NCBI GenBank assembly: GCA_902760965.1
Contig: CACWIN010000030.1
Location: 1 to 33,453, forward strand
Direction: 5' to 3'
DNA from: an uncultured Bacteroidales bacterium
GTDB taxonomy: Bacteria; Bacteroidota; Bacteroidia; Bacteroidales; Bacteroidaceae
DNA: 33,453 nt
Part shown: positions 8,835 through 17,417 of the stretch, piece after piece
Position numbering within the stretch: the first letter of the stretch is position 1
Layout of the letters: every line of letters starts with the position of its first letter
The notes under the pieces: generated by a model
The model's database searches: none
Seen by the model: the letters and a program-made list of their open reading frames with translations, nothing else
Told to the model about the DNA's origin: nothing
Made by a program: the position numbers and the translations under genes

Positions 8835-10952
8835 ATGCAGATCCATTTTCAGATAGAATATCTAACCCGTTGGGGAGAGAACCTGTTCCTTTGCCTTAAT
8901 ATGCCCGACGGCTCCGGGCTGTGCCTTGACATGGACAACAACGGTCAGGGTACATGGTTTACGGATTATGACTTTGACAACGACGAGGTTGCCTGCAAAG
9001 ATATCACCTATTATTATATTGTCCAGACCGACGGCATGCTCACACGCCGCGAAGAGGGTGCACTCCACTCCATACCTTACACGCGTGCTGACCGGCTGGT
9101 CCTGTCCGACCGTTGGAAAGACGTTGGAGGACAGAACATAGAACAGCGTACCGTTGCCATTCCTTATGTCCGGCACAACAACAGGCCCCGCTGGAAAGGA
9201 GCAGGCGTTTCCATTCCGGTATTCTCACTCCGTTCCGACAAGGATTTCGGCATTGGAGAATTCATGGACCTAATTCCTCTTGTTGACTGGGCAGCAATGA
9301 CCGGACAGTGCATAATACAGACACTCCCTGTCAACGACACCACATTGACCGGCACATGGAAGGACTCCTACCCTTACAGCGCAAACTCATCGTTCGCCTT
9401 GAATCCCATTTACATAAATCTGGAGATGGTAGGCAAACTGCCGGACACGGATTTTGTTGAGCGGATGGAGAAAGTACGTCAGGAACTCAACTCTCTCCCG
9501 GCAATTGACTACGAAAAGGTTCTGGCAGCCAAGAATGAATATCTGGACCGTTTGTACGATGTCTTCGGCCCTCAGGTCCTTAAATCAAACGAATACCGCA
9601 AATTCTTTAATGCCAACCGCAGTTGGCTGGAGCCATACGCCCTGTACTGCTATCTGCGTGACAAATACGGAACCGCAAACTTTAAGGAATGGAAAGAGTC
9701 ACAATACAAGGCGTCCCTGCTTGACAAATACCTGACCCCCGGCAATGAACGCTACCGCTTGATACAAAAGTACATGTTTATCCAGTATCACCTGGACAAG
9801 CAGTTCTCATATGTAAAGAAATACGCCAACAGCAAAGGAGTTCTTCTGAAAGGTGACATACCCATAGGCGTAAACCGTGACAGTTCCGATGCATGGATCC
9901 ATCCCGAACTGTTCTTTGATGACTGTCAGGCTGGCGCTCCACCCGATGCCTTTGCTACCGATGGTCAGAAATGGGGAATGCCAACATACAATTGGGACAA
10001 TATGGCACGTGACGGCTACTCCTGGTTTGCGGCCAGATTCCGCAAGATGGCCGATTTCTTTGATGCTTACCGCATTGACCATTTGTTGGGATTCTTCCGC
10101 ATTTGGGAAGTGCCTCTCAAGTACAACAGCGGATTAATGGGACGTTTCAATCCCGCTTTGACATATACCGCCGACGAAATACGCAGGCAAGGATTCAATT
10201 TTGATCCGGAAAAGCATACCCAGCCCACGCCCGGCACCCCCGAGACCAATGTCCTGTTCCTTGAGGATACACACAAACAGGGCACATACCATCCGCGGAT
10301 AAACGGCTTTGACACCCCCATGTTCAAAGAACTGTCCGCCCAGGATCAGGAAGCATACCGTCGTCTGCACGAGGATTTCTTTTACAGCCGCAACAATGAT
10401 TTCTGGAGCAGCGTGGCAATGTCAAAACTGCCGGCTCTGATCGAGGCTACCGATATGCTTGTGTGCGGTGAGGACCTTGGAATGATTCCCGCATGTGTCC
10501 CCGATGTCATGGACCGTCTGCGCATTCTGGCACTCGAGGTGCAGCGCATGCCCAAGAACATGGGCGTGAGTGTATCGGACCCCGCCACATACCCGTATAT
10601 GTCGGTCTGCACCACATCAACGCACGACATGAGCGTTCTGCGTACCTGGATTGAGGACGAAATGGAGCCCAACACCGTCATTGGCGCAAAGAAAGCAACC
10701 ACAGCAGCCTGCACAAGTGTGATATCGGCCCATCTGGCGTCACCTTCCATGCTGGCCATATTCCCGCTTCAGGACTGGCTATCCATGAGTAAGGAACTGC
10801 GTGCTCCCGAGCCCAGGTCCGAGCGCATCAATGTCCCGGCCAACCCCAACAACTACTGGTGCTACCGCATGCACCTTACCCTTGAAAAGCTCTGCTCCGC
10901 CAAAAAGTTCAACCAGGAGCTCCAGCAAATGCTCTACCTCTCCGGCCGCTAA
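8835..10952 (+). CDS. malQ: 4-alpha-glucanotransferase (GH77) with an N-terminal CBM20-like domain
   Basis: 705 residues. Residues 1-115 resemble a CBM20 starch-binding module (FQIEYLTRWGENLFL, YYYIVQ). The GH77 domain begins near residue 120 (GVSIPVFSLRSDKDFGIGEF). Catalytic residues by family analogy are D415 in DAYRIDHLLG (nucleophile), E546 in VCGEDLG (acid/base) and D598 in STHDMS. The enzyme transfers alpha-1,4-glucan segments during maltodextrin and glycogen metabolism. Many Bacteroides MalQ proteins are near 890 residues with two CBM20 modules, so this one is short. The segment after D598 (about 600-625) is also compact compared with the usual lid. The stop codon (10950-10952) touches the palindromic repeat, which separates it from ffh. 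Confidence 0.93.
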   Translation: MQIHFQIEYLTRWGENLFLCLNMPDGSGLCLDMDNNGQGTWFTDYDFDNDEVACKDITYYYIVQTDGMLTRREEGALHSIPYTRADRLVLSDRWKDVGGQNIEQRTVAIPYVRHNNRPRWKGAGVSIPVFSLRSDKDFGIGEFMDLIPLVDWAAMTGQCIIQTLPVNDTTLTGTWKDSYPYSANSSFALNPIYINLEMVGKLPDTDFVERMEKVRQELNSLPAIDYEKVLAAKNEYLDRLYDVFGPQVLKSNEYRKFFNANRSWLEPYALYCYLRDKYGTANFKEWKESQYKASLLDKYLTPGNERYRLIQKYMFIQYHLDKQFSYVKKYANSKGVLLKGDIPIGVNRDSSDAWIHPELFFDDCQAGAPPDAFATDGQKWGMPTYNWDNMARDGYSWFAARFRKMADFFDAYRIDHLLGFFRIWEVPLKYNSGLMGRFNPALTYTADEIRRQGFNFDPEKHTQPTPGTPETNVLFLEDTHKQGTYHPRINGFDTPMFKELSAQDQEAYRRLHEDFFYSRNNDFWSSVAMSKLPALIEATDMLVCGEDLGMIPACVPDVMDRLRILALEVQRMPKNMGVSVSDPATYPYMSVCTTSTHDMSVLRTWIEDEMEPNTVIGAKKATTAACTSVISAHLASPSMLAIFPLQDWLSMSKELRAPEPRSERINVPANPNNYWCYRMHLTLEKLCSAKKFNQELQQMLYLSGR

Positions 10953-10953
10953 A

Positions 10954-11051
10954 GGGGCACAAAGGGGACGGTTCTTTTTGTGCCCCTAAAATAAGGCCAT
11001 TGGGGACAGACCTTGATAAATCACAGGGGCACAAAAAGAACCGTCCCCTTT
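10954..11051. repeat. Palindromic REP-like element, copy 1 (malQ-ffh junction)
   Basis: Exact 26-bp inverted arms occupy 10961-10986 and 11026-11051; each contains the core GGGGACGGTTC and ends in TTTTTGTGCCCC or its complement. A second, shorter hairpin is possible within the left side: GGGGCACAAA (10954-10963) can pair with TTTGTGCCCC (10977-10986). The centre includes GGCCATTGGGGAC (10995-11007), the same 13-mer found in copies 2 and 3. The element starts two bases after the malQ stop codon and ends one base before the ffh ATG. Its form matches BIME/REP elements rather than an IS. Confidence 0.85.
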
Positions 11052-11052
11052 C

Positions 11053-12381
11053 ATGTTTGAAAATCTGTCAGAAAGACTTGAAAGGTCACTAAAGATACTC
11101 AAGGGTGAAGGAAAAATCACCGAGGTCAACGTTGCCGAAACCCTAAAAGACGTACGCAAAGCCCTCCTTGATGCCGATGTAAACTACAAGGTCGCCAAGC
11201 AGTTCACCGATACCGTAAAGGAGAAGGCCCTGGGCATGAACGTGCTCACATCGGTCCGCCCCGGCCAGCTGATGGTCAAGGTGGTGCACGATGAACTTGC
11301 CACGCTCATGGGCGGCCAGGCCGTTGACATTGACATAAAGGGTCATCCCGCAGTCATTCTGATGGCCGGTCTGCAAGGTTCCGGTAAGACTACTTTCAGC
11401 GCCAAGCTTGCCAACCTGCTCAAGACCAAACGCGCCAAGAAGCCTCTGCTTGCAGCCTGTGACGTTTACCGTCCAGCTGCCATAGACCAGTTAAAGGTAC
11501 TTGGTGAGCAGATTGGAGTTACAGTATATACAGAGGAGGGCAACAACAAGCCCGTAGAGATAGCACAGAACGCCATAAAAGAGGCCCGCGCCAAAGGTTA
11601 TGACGTAGTTATCATAGATACCGCCGGCCGTCTTGCCATTGACGAGATGATGATGCAGGAGATAACCGCCATAAAGGAGGCAGTATCACCCAACGAAATC
11701 CTGTTTGTGGTCGATGCCATGACCGGTCAGGATGCAGTCAACACCGCACGCGAGTTCAACGAACGTCTGGACTTTAGCGGAGTTATCCTTACCAAACTGG
11801 ACGGTGACACACGCGGTGGTGCCGCACTCTCCATACGCACTGTTGTAAGCAAGCCCATAAAGTTTGTAGGCACAGGCGAAAAGATGGATGCATTCGATGT
11901 ATTCCACCCCGACCGCATGGCCGACCGAATCTTAGGCATGGGCGACATTGTATCGTTCGTGGAGCGTGCCCAGGAAAACTTTGATGCAGAACAAGCCAAA
12001 CGCCTCCAAAAGAAAATGGGTAAAGGCAAGTTTGACTTTAACGATTTTCTGGAGCAGATTGGACAGATCAAAAAGATGGGCAACATGAAAGACCTGATGG
12101 GCATGATACCCGGTGTAGGCAAAGCCCTCAAGGATATAGATATTGATGACAATGCTTTCAAGGGCATTGAGGCAATGATACACTCCATGACCCCCCAGGA
12201 GCGCAGCAACCCTGAGTTGCTTGACAAGAGCCAGTCCCGACGCAACCGTATTGCCAAAGGAAGCGGTGTTCCACTGCAGGAGGTCAACCGTATGCTCAAG
12301 CAGTTTGAACAGACCCGTAAGATGATGAAAACCGTTGCCGGTGCCAAACTGCCCAACCTGGGTTCAATGATGAGAAGATAA
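11053..12381 (+). CDS. ffh: Signal recognition particle protein Ffh (SRP54)
   Basis: 442 residues with the full N-G-M layout: the N domain (residues 1-90); the G domain with GLQGSGKTT near 110, [16 protein letters not shown] near 190, and [10 protein letters not shown] near 250; and the methionine-rich M domain (about 300-440) with the SRP-RNA-binding [13 protein letters not shown]. It binds signal peptides and 4.5S RNA at the ribosome and docks with FtsY. The ATG at 11053 gives the canonical [10 protein letters not shown] start. That start lies one base after the palindromic repeat, so the leader of the mRNA is repeat sequence. I see no TAnnTTTG box in 10950-11052, so transcription probably reads through from malQ or from an unseen promoter. 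Followed by folD after 13 bases. Confidence 0.97.
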   Translation: MFENLSERLERSLKILKGEGKITEVNVAETLKDVRKALLDADVNYKVAKQFTDTVKEKALGMNVLTSVRPGQLMVKVVHDELATLMGGQAVDIDIKGHPAVILMAGLQGSGKTTFSAKLANLLKTKRAKKPLLAACDVYRPAAIDQLKVLGEQIGVTVYTEEGNNKPVEIAQNAIKEARAKGYDVVIIDTAGRLAIDEMMMQEITAIKEAVSPNEILFVVDAMTGQDAVNTAREFNERLDFSGVILTKLDGDTRGGAALSIRTVVSKPIKFVGTGEKMDAFDVFHPDRMADRILGMGDIVSFVERAQENFDAEQAKRLQKKMGKGKFDFNDFLEQIGQIKKMGNMKDLMGMIPGVGKALKDIDIDDNAFKGIEAMIHSMTPQERSNPELLDKSQSRRNRIAKGSGVPLQEVNRMLKQFEQTRKMMKTVAGAKLPNLGSMMRR

Positions 12382-12394
12382 ATACATTCAACAT

Positions 12395-13276
12395 ATGCAG
12401 TTAATAGACGGAAAGGCTGTTGCCGAACAGGTAAAACAGGAAATTGCAGCCCAGGTGGCCGCAATGGTAGAGAGAGGTGAGAAACGCCCCCATCTGGCCG
12501 CCATTCTGGTAGGTCATGACGGTGGTTCAGAGACATACGTGGCAGCCAAGGTAAAGGCATGCGAGGTTTGCGGATTCAAGTCCACACTGATCCGCTACGA
12601 GAGCGACATAACAGAGGATACTCTGCTGGCCAAGGTTGCCGAACTCAACAATGATCCCGATGTTGACGGATTCATAGTTCAGCTCCCCCTGCCCAAGCAT
12701 ATAAATGAGCAGCACGTTATTGAAGCCATTGACTACCGCAAGGATGTGGACGGTTTCCATCCCATCAACGTAGGCCGTATGAGCATAGGTCTGCCCTGTT
12801 TCATATCGGCCACACCCAACGGCATAATGGAACTGCTCAAACGCTACAACATTGAGACCCGCGGCAAGAAAGCCGTCGTACTGGGCCGCAGTAACATAGT
12901 AGGCAAGCCCATGGCCAGCCTTTTGATGCAAAAGTCCAACCCCGGTGACTGCACCGTGACAGTTTGCCACAGCCACACCGCAAACATCAAGGAGGAGTGC
13001 CTCCAGGCCGATATCATCGTGGCAGCCCTTGGTCAGCCTGGATTCGTAAAGGCCGATATGGTCAAGGAGGGCGCCGTAATCATTGACGTAGGCACTACCC
13101 GCGTGCCCGATGCCACCAAGAAGAGCGGCTTCCGCCTGAGCGGTGACGTCCAGTTTGATGAGGTTGCTCCCAAGTGCAGTTTCATCACCCCTGTTCCCGG
13201 CGGCGTAGGTCCCATGACCATCTGCTCGCTTATGAAGAACACCCTACTTGCTGGCCAGAAAGCAATCTACAAGTAA
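12395..13276 (+). CDS. folD: Bifunctional methylenetetrahydrofolate dehydrogenase/cyclohydrolase
   Basis: 293 residues. The YVAAK motif carries the catalytic lysine (YxxxK) near residue 52; [11 protein letters not shown], the NADP-binding [11 protein letters not shown] near 170, and [10 protein letters not shown] near 265 are diagnostic. The enzyme interconverts 5,10-methylene-THF and 10-formyl-THF in the cytoplasm, supplying one-carbon units to purine and formyl-Met synthesis. It sits between ffh (13-base gap) and the CapA-like gene (6-base gap), so the three are likely one transcript. Confidence 0.97.
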   Translation: MQLIDGKAVAEQVKQEIAAQVAAMVERGEKRPHLAAILVGHDGGSETYVAAKVKACEVCGFKSTLIRYESDITEDTLLAKVAELNNDPDVDGFIVQLPLPKHINEQHVIEAIDYRKDVDGFHPINVGRMSIGLPCFISATPNGIMELLKRYNIETRGKKAVVLGRSNIVGKPMASLLMQKSNPGDCTVTVCHSHTANIKEECLQADIIVAALGQPGFVKADMVKEGAVIIDVGTTRVPDATKKSGFRLSGDVQFDEVAPKCSFITPVPGGVGPMTICSLMKNTLLAGQKAIYK

Positions 13277-13282
13277 ACCGCG

Positions 13283-14248
13283 ATGGCTCGTGCTGCCAGG
13301 TTTACCACTCTGATCGGGGCGCTGTTTGTATGCAACGTTTGTGCATTGGCCCAGACCATAGACAGTATCTCCATCTACTTTGCTGGAGACATAATGCAGC
13401 ATGAGGCCCAGCTTAAAGCCGCTCTCCGTGCAGACGGCACATATGATTATACCGGCTGTTTCACCCAGGTCACCCCTGAGATTGAGGATGCCGATATTGC
13501 TGTATGCAACTTTGAGACCACTCTGGGCGGCGCCCCCTACTCCGGATACCCCCAGTTCTGCTCACCCGATGAGCTTGCAGCAGCCGTGCGTGATGCAGGT
13601 TTTGACATATTCCTGACCGCCAACAACCACTGCCTGGACCGCCGCACCCGCGGTCTTGTACGCACTCTGGATGTGCTGGACAGTCTGGGCATACCGCATC
13701 TGGGCACATACCGTGACCTGGCCGAGCGCGACTCACTTTACCCCTATATCATTGAGCGGAACTCCATGCGCATAGCACTGCTCAACTACACCTACGCCAC
13801 CAACGGCATTCCCGTGGCAGCCCCCTGCATAGTCAATTACATAGACACCACACAAATCAAGGCCGATGTCATCCGCGCCCGCCAGCTTAAGGCAGACTGC
13901 ATCATAGCCTGCATGCACTGGGGCACCGAGTACCGGCTGGAGCCTGACAAATCACAGAAAACGCTTGAGGAGTGGCTCTACAGCATAGGTGTAGACCATA
14001 TCATTGGAGGTCATCCCCATGTAGTGCAGCCTATCCGAACACTGCCGCACCGTTACCATGCCGGCAGCAGTCTTACGGTATGGTCACTGGGTAACTACAT
14101 ATCAAACATGAGCGCCCCGCACACCTTTCAGGGGCTTGCCGTAACCACACATCTCATCAAGATAGGAAACATAACCAAACTGCGCGGTTACGATATTCAT
14201 CCTAACCGCACAATCCGTCCTGGTTTTATTGTGGTGCCCGGCAGGTGA
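13283..14248 (+). CDS. CapA family (PGA_cap) metallophosphatase-like secreted protein
   Basis: 321 residues with a signal peptide (RFTTLIGALFVCNVCALAQT). The mature part shows the CapA calcineurin-like pattern in order: FAGDIMQHEAQL near residue 32, ADIAVCNFETTLGG near 72, TANNHCLDR near 112, HWGTEY near 210, GGHPHVVQP near 235 and SLGNYISN near 265. The Asp/His/Asn residues in these motifs are the expected metal ligands. In Bacillus CapA belongs to poly-gamma-glutamate capsule export, but no CapB/CapC genes are here and in Bacteroidetes the substrate is unknown. It is the last gene after ffh and folD. Its stop codon directly abuts that of the convergent outer-membrane gene, with no base between. 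Confidence 0.88.
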   Translation: MARAARFTTLIGALFVCNVCALAQTIDSISIYFAGDIMQHEAQLKAALRADGTYDYTGCFTQVTPEIEDADIAVCNFETTLGGAPYSGYPQFCSPDELAAAVRDAGFDIFLTANNHCLDRRTRGLVRTLDVLDSLGIPHLGTYRDLAERDSLYPYIIERNSMRIALLNYTYATNGIPVAAPCIVNYIDTTQIKADVIRARQLKADCIIACMHWGTEYRLEPDKSQKTLEEWLYSIGVDHIIGGHPHVVQPIRTLPHRYHAGSSLTVWSLGNYISNMSAPHTFQGLAVTTHLIKIGNITKLRGYDIHPNRTIRPGFIVVPGR

Positions 14249-17200
14249 TCAGAACGTAATTCCTGATACGAACTGTATCGTGGCCTGTCCCACACGGTCA
14301 ATCATATCGCCCATAGAATCCTTGTTATAGCTGTATCTCAGGCCGATTTTTGATGTTCCTGTCAAATAAAGGAACTTTTCCAGACGGAACAACACCTCAA
14401 CGCCTGTACTCAGCAAATGGTCAGACCTACCGGGCTTGCTGGCAAAGGTAAAGTCAACAAAGGGGTTCACCTCCATGTTCCTTACATAGAAACACTGCCC
14501 TATCGCAAAATCCATCGGGAACAGCGGAAACACGTAATCGGCAGTTATGTGATAGGTGTCAATATAATCAAGCTTTATCTGCGTCCAGGCATTAGTGTTG
14601 TAATACCCGCGTGGAGTCATGTCAAACATATCAAACGCCCAAACATCGGCCTTGGTGGAGCTCTGTCTCATATGCTTTTTCTGCATGCCGGCACTGAGCG
14701 CGATGCCATGAGTGGACATAAAACCGGGCAGATAGCCATACATCATTGCATATAATGAGTTGGCGAATGAATTCATAGAATACTGCAAGCCGCCACCTAT
14801 ACCCCATTTAGGAATGATGCATGACGGAGCTGCGTCCAGCCTTATATCTGCAGACAAGCCGGCAATTATACGGGTTGTGGGATAGAGACCGGAGTTGACA
14901 GGCTCGTTGGGGGAATATGATTCATTATCATGATCATAATTGATTAAACGGTATTCGGCTGCAACCAGATCCGTGCTTGTCTGTATGCCTACAAACGGCT
15001 GCACGCTCCTGTTCCATCCGCCCGATGAGAAATTAAAAGGAACAGAGACGCTCACACGTCCTCCCATAAAGATACCGGCGTCCTGGGATTTCTGGCTAAT
15101 CAGTTTATAGTTGTCCTCTTTATAATCATTCTTATTGATGTAACCCCAGAATGTATCGGCCGAGTATCTCTTACCCATATCAAAAGCCACGTCAAACACC
15201 GGATAGAGACCGCTATAATTCATCTTGAGATGCAGTCCCGGCAGATAATGCGTTGAGGTCTGTTTCTCTTTGTCGATTGTTTGGAACGGGTCACTGGTAA
15301 CAGAGAACGCCAGGCTACCGGTCAGTGTGGTAGGCATGTTCTGGAAATAGGCCGTAAAGCCCAGAGATGATGTCTCAGCAGGAAGATATGACTCCGATCC
15401 TACCATGACGCCTTCCTGGTTAATATATAGCGGTATCCATGAATGTATCATGAGTCCGTCCATTCCGGAATGCTTCTGGGGCGTACCATGTTCAGTCAAT
15501 ACCGGGAAACGCTCAATGCCGCTCTCCTGTTTTGACAGGAATTCGGCTATGGGATAGGTGTAACGGTCACCGTAATCAACACTACGGCCCAATGGTTCTT
15601 GTACCGTTGCCGGCATTCTGCCATCAGGGGTCAATGCGGTGAAACAGAGTTTGTCATCCTTGAAGAATGCACTTGACACACCGTATTTGGTATTGGTCTG
15701 CTGTCTTACACCCTCTGCATGCGAGTATGAGTATATCTCATCGGTACCGTTCCTATCGGAGGTGAAATAGACGGCATCGGCATGTGATATCAGACCACGG
15801 GTCAGCAATACGGCCGGCTCCACCAGAACCTTCACATTGTCAAAATCTGTGGAATAAAGGCCTGTACCATTATCACCCATTGCAGTGAATACCACCTCAT
15901 CGGCCAGGAATGCCACCTCTTTGGCATTTGTACCGTCAAGAGGACGGATGGAACGGACTACATGGCCGTCATTCATATCCAGGATAACCACACTGCTTGT
16001 TCCGTCCTCAAAGAGCTGTACAGCGGCCAGGGTCTTGCCATCGGCCGACACAGCAGGGCTGACAAAGAAGCCATCCTTAGTAAGGTCCTGTATGCTTTTT
16101 GAACCCACCTTAAGCTGTCTGACACGTGAAATTCCGTACATACCCCAACGGGTATCTATCAGAGATTCAGACCAATAAATACAGTTTGTAGCGGCTGAGT
16201 AGGCAAGTTTGCTGGCTGCATTGAAATACCTCACGTGGTTTTCCTTACCGTCGGGGAGTATCTCCACCAGTTCCATAGTCTTATCCATATCCGAACGCAC
16301 TGCCATCAGTCGGCCGTCGGCAGTCTGTACCAGACTCTTGTAATTGGGAAAGAACCTGGAGTTGTCTGCCACAAGCCTCTCCACATTCTGGAACGGACCG
16401 CGTACCTTGTCATCCTCAGTCCAAATGGTCTTGAAAGCATCGGCAATCTGTATCCATGAATTGTTGATGCCGGTATGTGAGTAATCAAGGAGAGTCTTTT
16501 CAAAAGCATGGAAACTGAATATACGGGTGCTTCTTGACAGGTAGTTCTTAGTAAAGTCCCATCTATTTGACAGATATCTGGTTCCCGCCACAGTCATATA
16601 ACCTATCTTGTAATAATCCGGGGTATAATAACGCTGTGAGCCATATCTCCAACGGAACCAGTTACGGTAATCATTCCTGTCCAGTGCCATACGGTAATAC
16701 TCCAGGAAACTGGCAGTACGTCCACGACCGCCATCGGTCAGCGCAGTCTCCATAACCACTGCATCACCCTCCATGATTGCGGCATTGGCATACAAACGGC
16801 ACACGTAATATGACAAGCCCTCACCGAACAGAACCTTAGGCCAATCCCACGAGCCGTCTCTTGAGAACTGGAACTGGGCCGCGTGACGCCCCTCATGAAT
16901 AGCCAGCATCTTGTCAAACGGGATGTTGAAGAGTCTGCCGTAAGGATCTCCCATCGTAAAAAGCTCCAGTCGGCTTGGCGCAATATCTGCAACACCGTTC
17001 CCATCAGGATAACGCGTATGCAACACTACAGGCAGTGGGGCACTCATCAATTGGCCCGGATAGTATCCGGCCGATGCGCCCAACAGACGGTAATAGGTCT
17101 CAAAAGCATCCGCATATCTCATGCCAAGGCTGTCCAGCCCCTTTGGATATATTATGCTGTACTTGGTTGTCGTAATCTGTGACCAGCCTGATAATGACTT

Positions 17201-17311
17201 CTCACCTGATAAGGCTAAGAATTGAGAATAAACCGGAATGGATAATGCAAACAATCCGAAAGCTGTAACTACACGCTTATGAAAAATGGTTTTGATATTG
17301 GTTAGAAACAT
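14249..17311 (-). CDS. Large outer-membrane protein: HEXXH metallopeptidase-like domain, beta-propeller, C-terminal barrel
   Basis: 1020 residues from the ATG at 17311 (the frame is open to 17362, but the signal peptide KRVVTAFGLFALSIPVYSQ fits the inner start). After the signal, residues about 40-290 resemble the peptidase MA superfamily: HEGRH at 139-143 fits HEXXH, and E164 in FGEGLSYYV could be the third zinc ligand. Residues about 320-560 carry repeated TolB/WD40-like blades (VSADGKTLAAVQ, YFTSDRNGTDEIYSY). The last ~400 residues are a predicted outer-membrane beta-barrel ending in Phe (FVSGITF). No known name recognised. Plausibly a surface or periplasmic peptidase tethered to its own barrel; this is inference from architecture. 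Convergent with capA, and divergent from the GH9 gene with a short shared upstream region. Confidence 0.8.
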   Translation of the reverse strand: MFLTNIKTIFHKRVVTAFGLFALSIPVYSQFLALSGEKSLSGWSQITTTKYSIIYPKGLDSLGMRYADAFETYYRLLGASAGYYPGQLMSAPLPVVLHTRYPDGNGVADIAPSRLELFTMGDPYGRLFNIPFDKMLAIHEGRHAAQFQFSRDGSWDWPKVLFGEGLSYYVCRLYANAAIMEGDAVVMETALTDGGRGRTASFLEYYRMALDRNDYRNWFRWRYGSQRYYTPDYYKIGYMTVAGTRYLSNRWDFTKNYLSRSTRIFSFHAFEKTLLDYSHTGINNSWIQIADAFKTIWTEDDKVRGPFQNVERLVADNSRFFPNYKSLVQTADGRLMAVRSDMDKTMELVEILPDGKENHVRYFNAASKLAYSAATNCIYWSESLIDTRWGMYGISRVRQLKVGSKSIQDLTKDGFFVSPAVSADGKTLAAVQLFEDGTSSVVILDMNDGHVVRSIRPLDGTNAKEVAFLADEVVFTAMGDNGTGLYSTDFDNVKVLVEPAVLLTRGLISHADAVYFTSDRNGTDEIYSYSHAEGVRQQTNTKYGVSSAFFKDDKLCFTALTPDGRMPATVQEPLGRSVDYGDRYTYPIAEFLSKQESGIERFPVLTEHGTPQKHSGMDGLMIHSWIPLYINQEGVMVGSESYLPAETSSLGFTAYFQNMPTTLTGSLAFSVTSDPFQTIDKEKQTSTHYLPGLHLKMNYSGLYPVFDVAFDMGKRYSADTFWGYINKNDYKEDNYKLISQKSQDAGIFMGGRVSVSVPFNFSSGGWNRSVQPFVGIQTSTDLVAAEYRLINYDHDNESYSPNEPVNSGLYPTTRIIAGLSADIRLDAAPSCIIPKWGIGGGLQYSMNSFANSLYAMMYGYLPGFMSTHGIALSAGMQKKHMRQSSTKADVWAFDMFDMTPRGYYNTNAWTQIKLDYIDTYHITADYVFPLFPMDFAIGQCFYVRNMEVNPFVDFTFASKPGRSDHLLSTGVEVLFRLEKFLYLTGTSKIGLRYSYNKDSMGDMIDRVGQATIQFVSGITF

Positions 17312-17392
17312 ATGAAATAAAGTTTTCTGCAAAAATCGCACTAATATCTGTAATAACGGCACTCCTGATGGGGAAAATTAGGATTTGAATCT

Positions 17393-17400
17393 TATCTTTG
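17393..17400 (+). promoter_or_regulatory. -7 box for the GH9-symporter-channel operon
   Basis: TATCTTTG, an exact TAnnTTTG match, lies 17 bases before the ATG at 17418. This argues against the TTG at 17385, which would lie upstream of the transcription start. Confidence 0.65.
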
Positions 17401-17417
17401 TACCATTTATAATCATT

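Noticed and set aside
11727-12560. 277-codon open frame antisense to ffh and folD
   Set aside because: It is a shadow of two strongly conserved genes in the opposite strand, has no plausible start region and no recognisable domain.
13283-14248. Poly-gamma-glutamate capsule operon
   Set aside because: Only a CapA-like protein is present; the ligase genes CapB and CapC are missing and the neighbours are ffh and folD.
17385-17417. TTG start for the GH9 enzyme
   Set aside because: It precedes the -7 box at 17393-17400 and adds residues ahead of a good signal peptide; ATG 17418 fits better.
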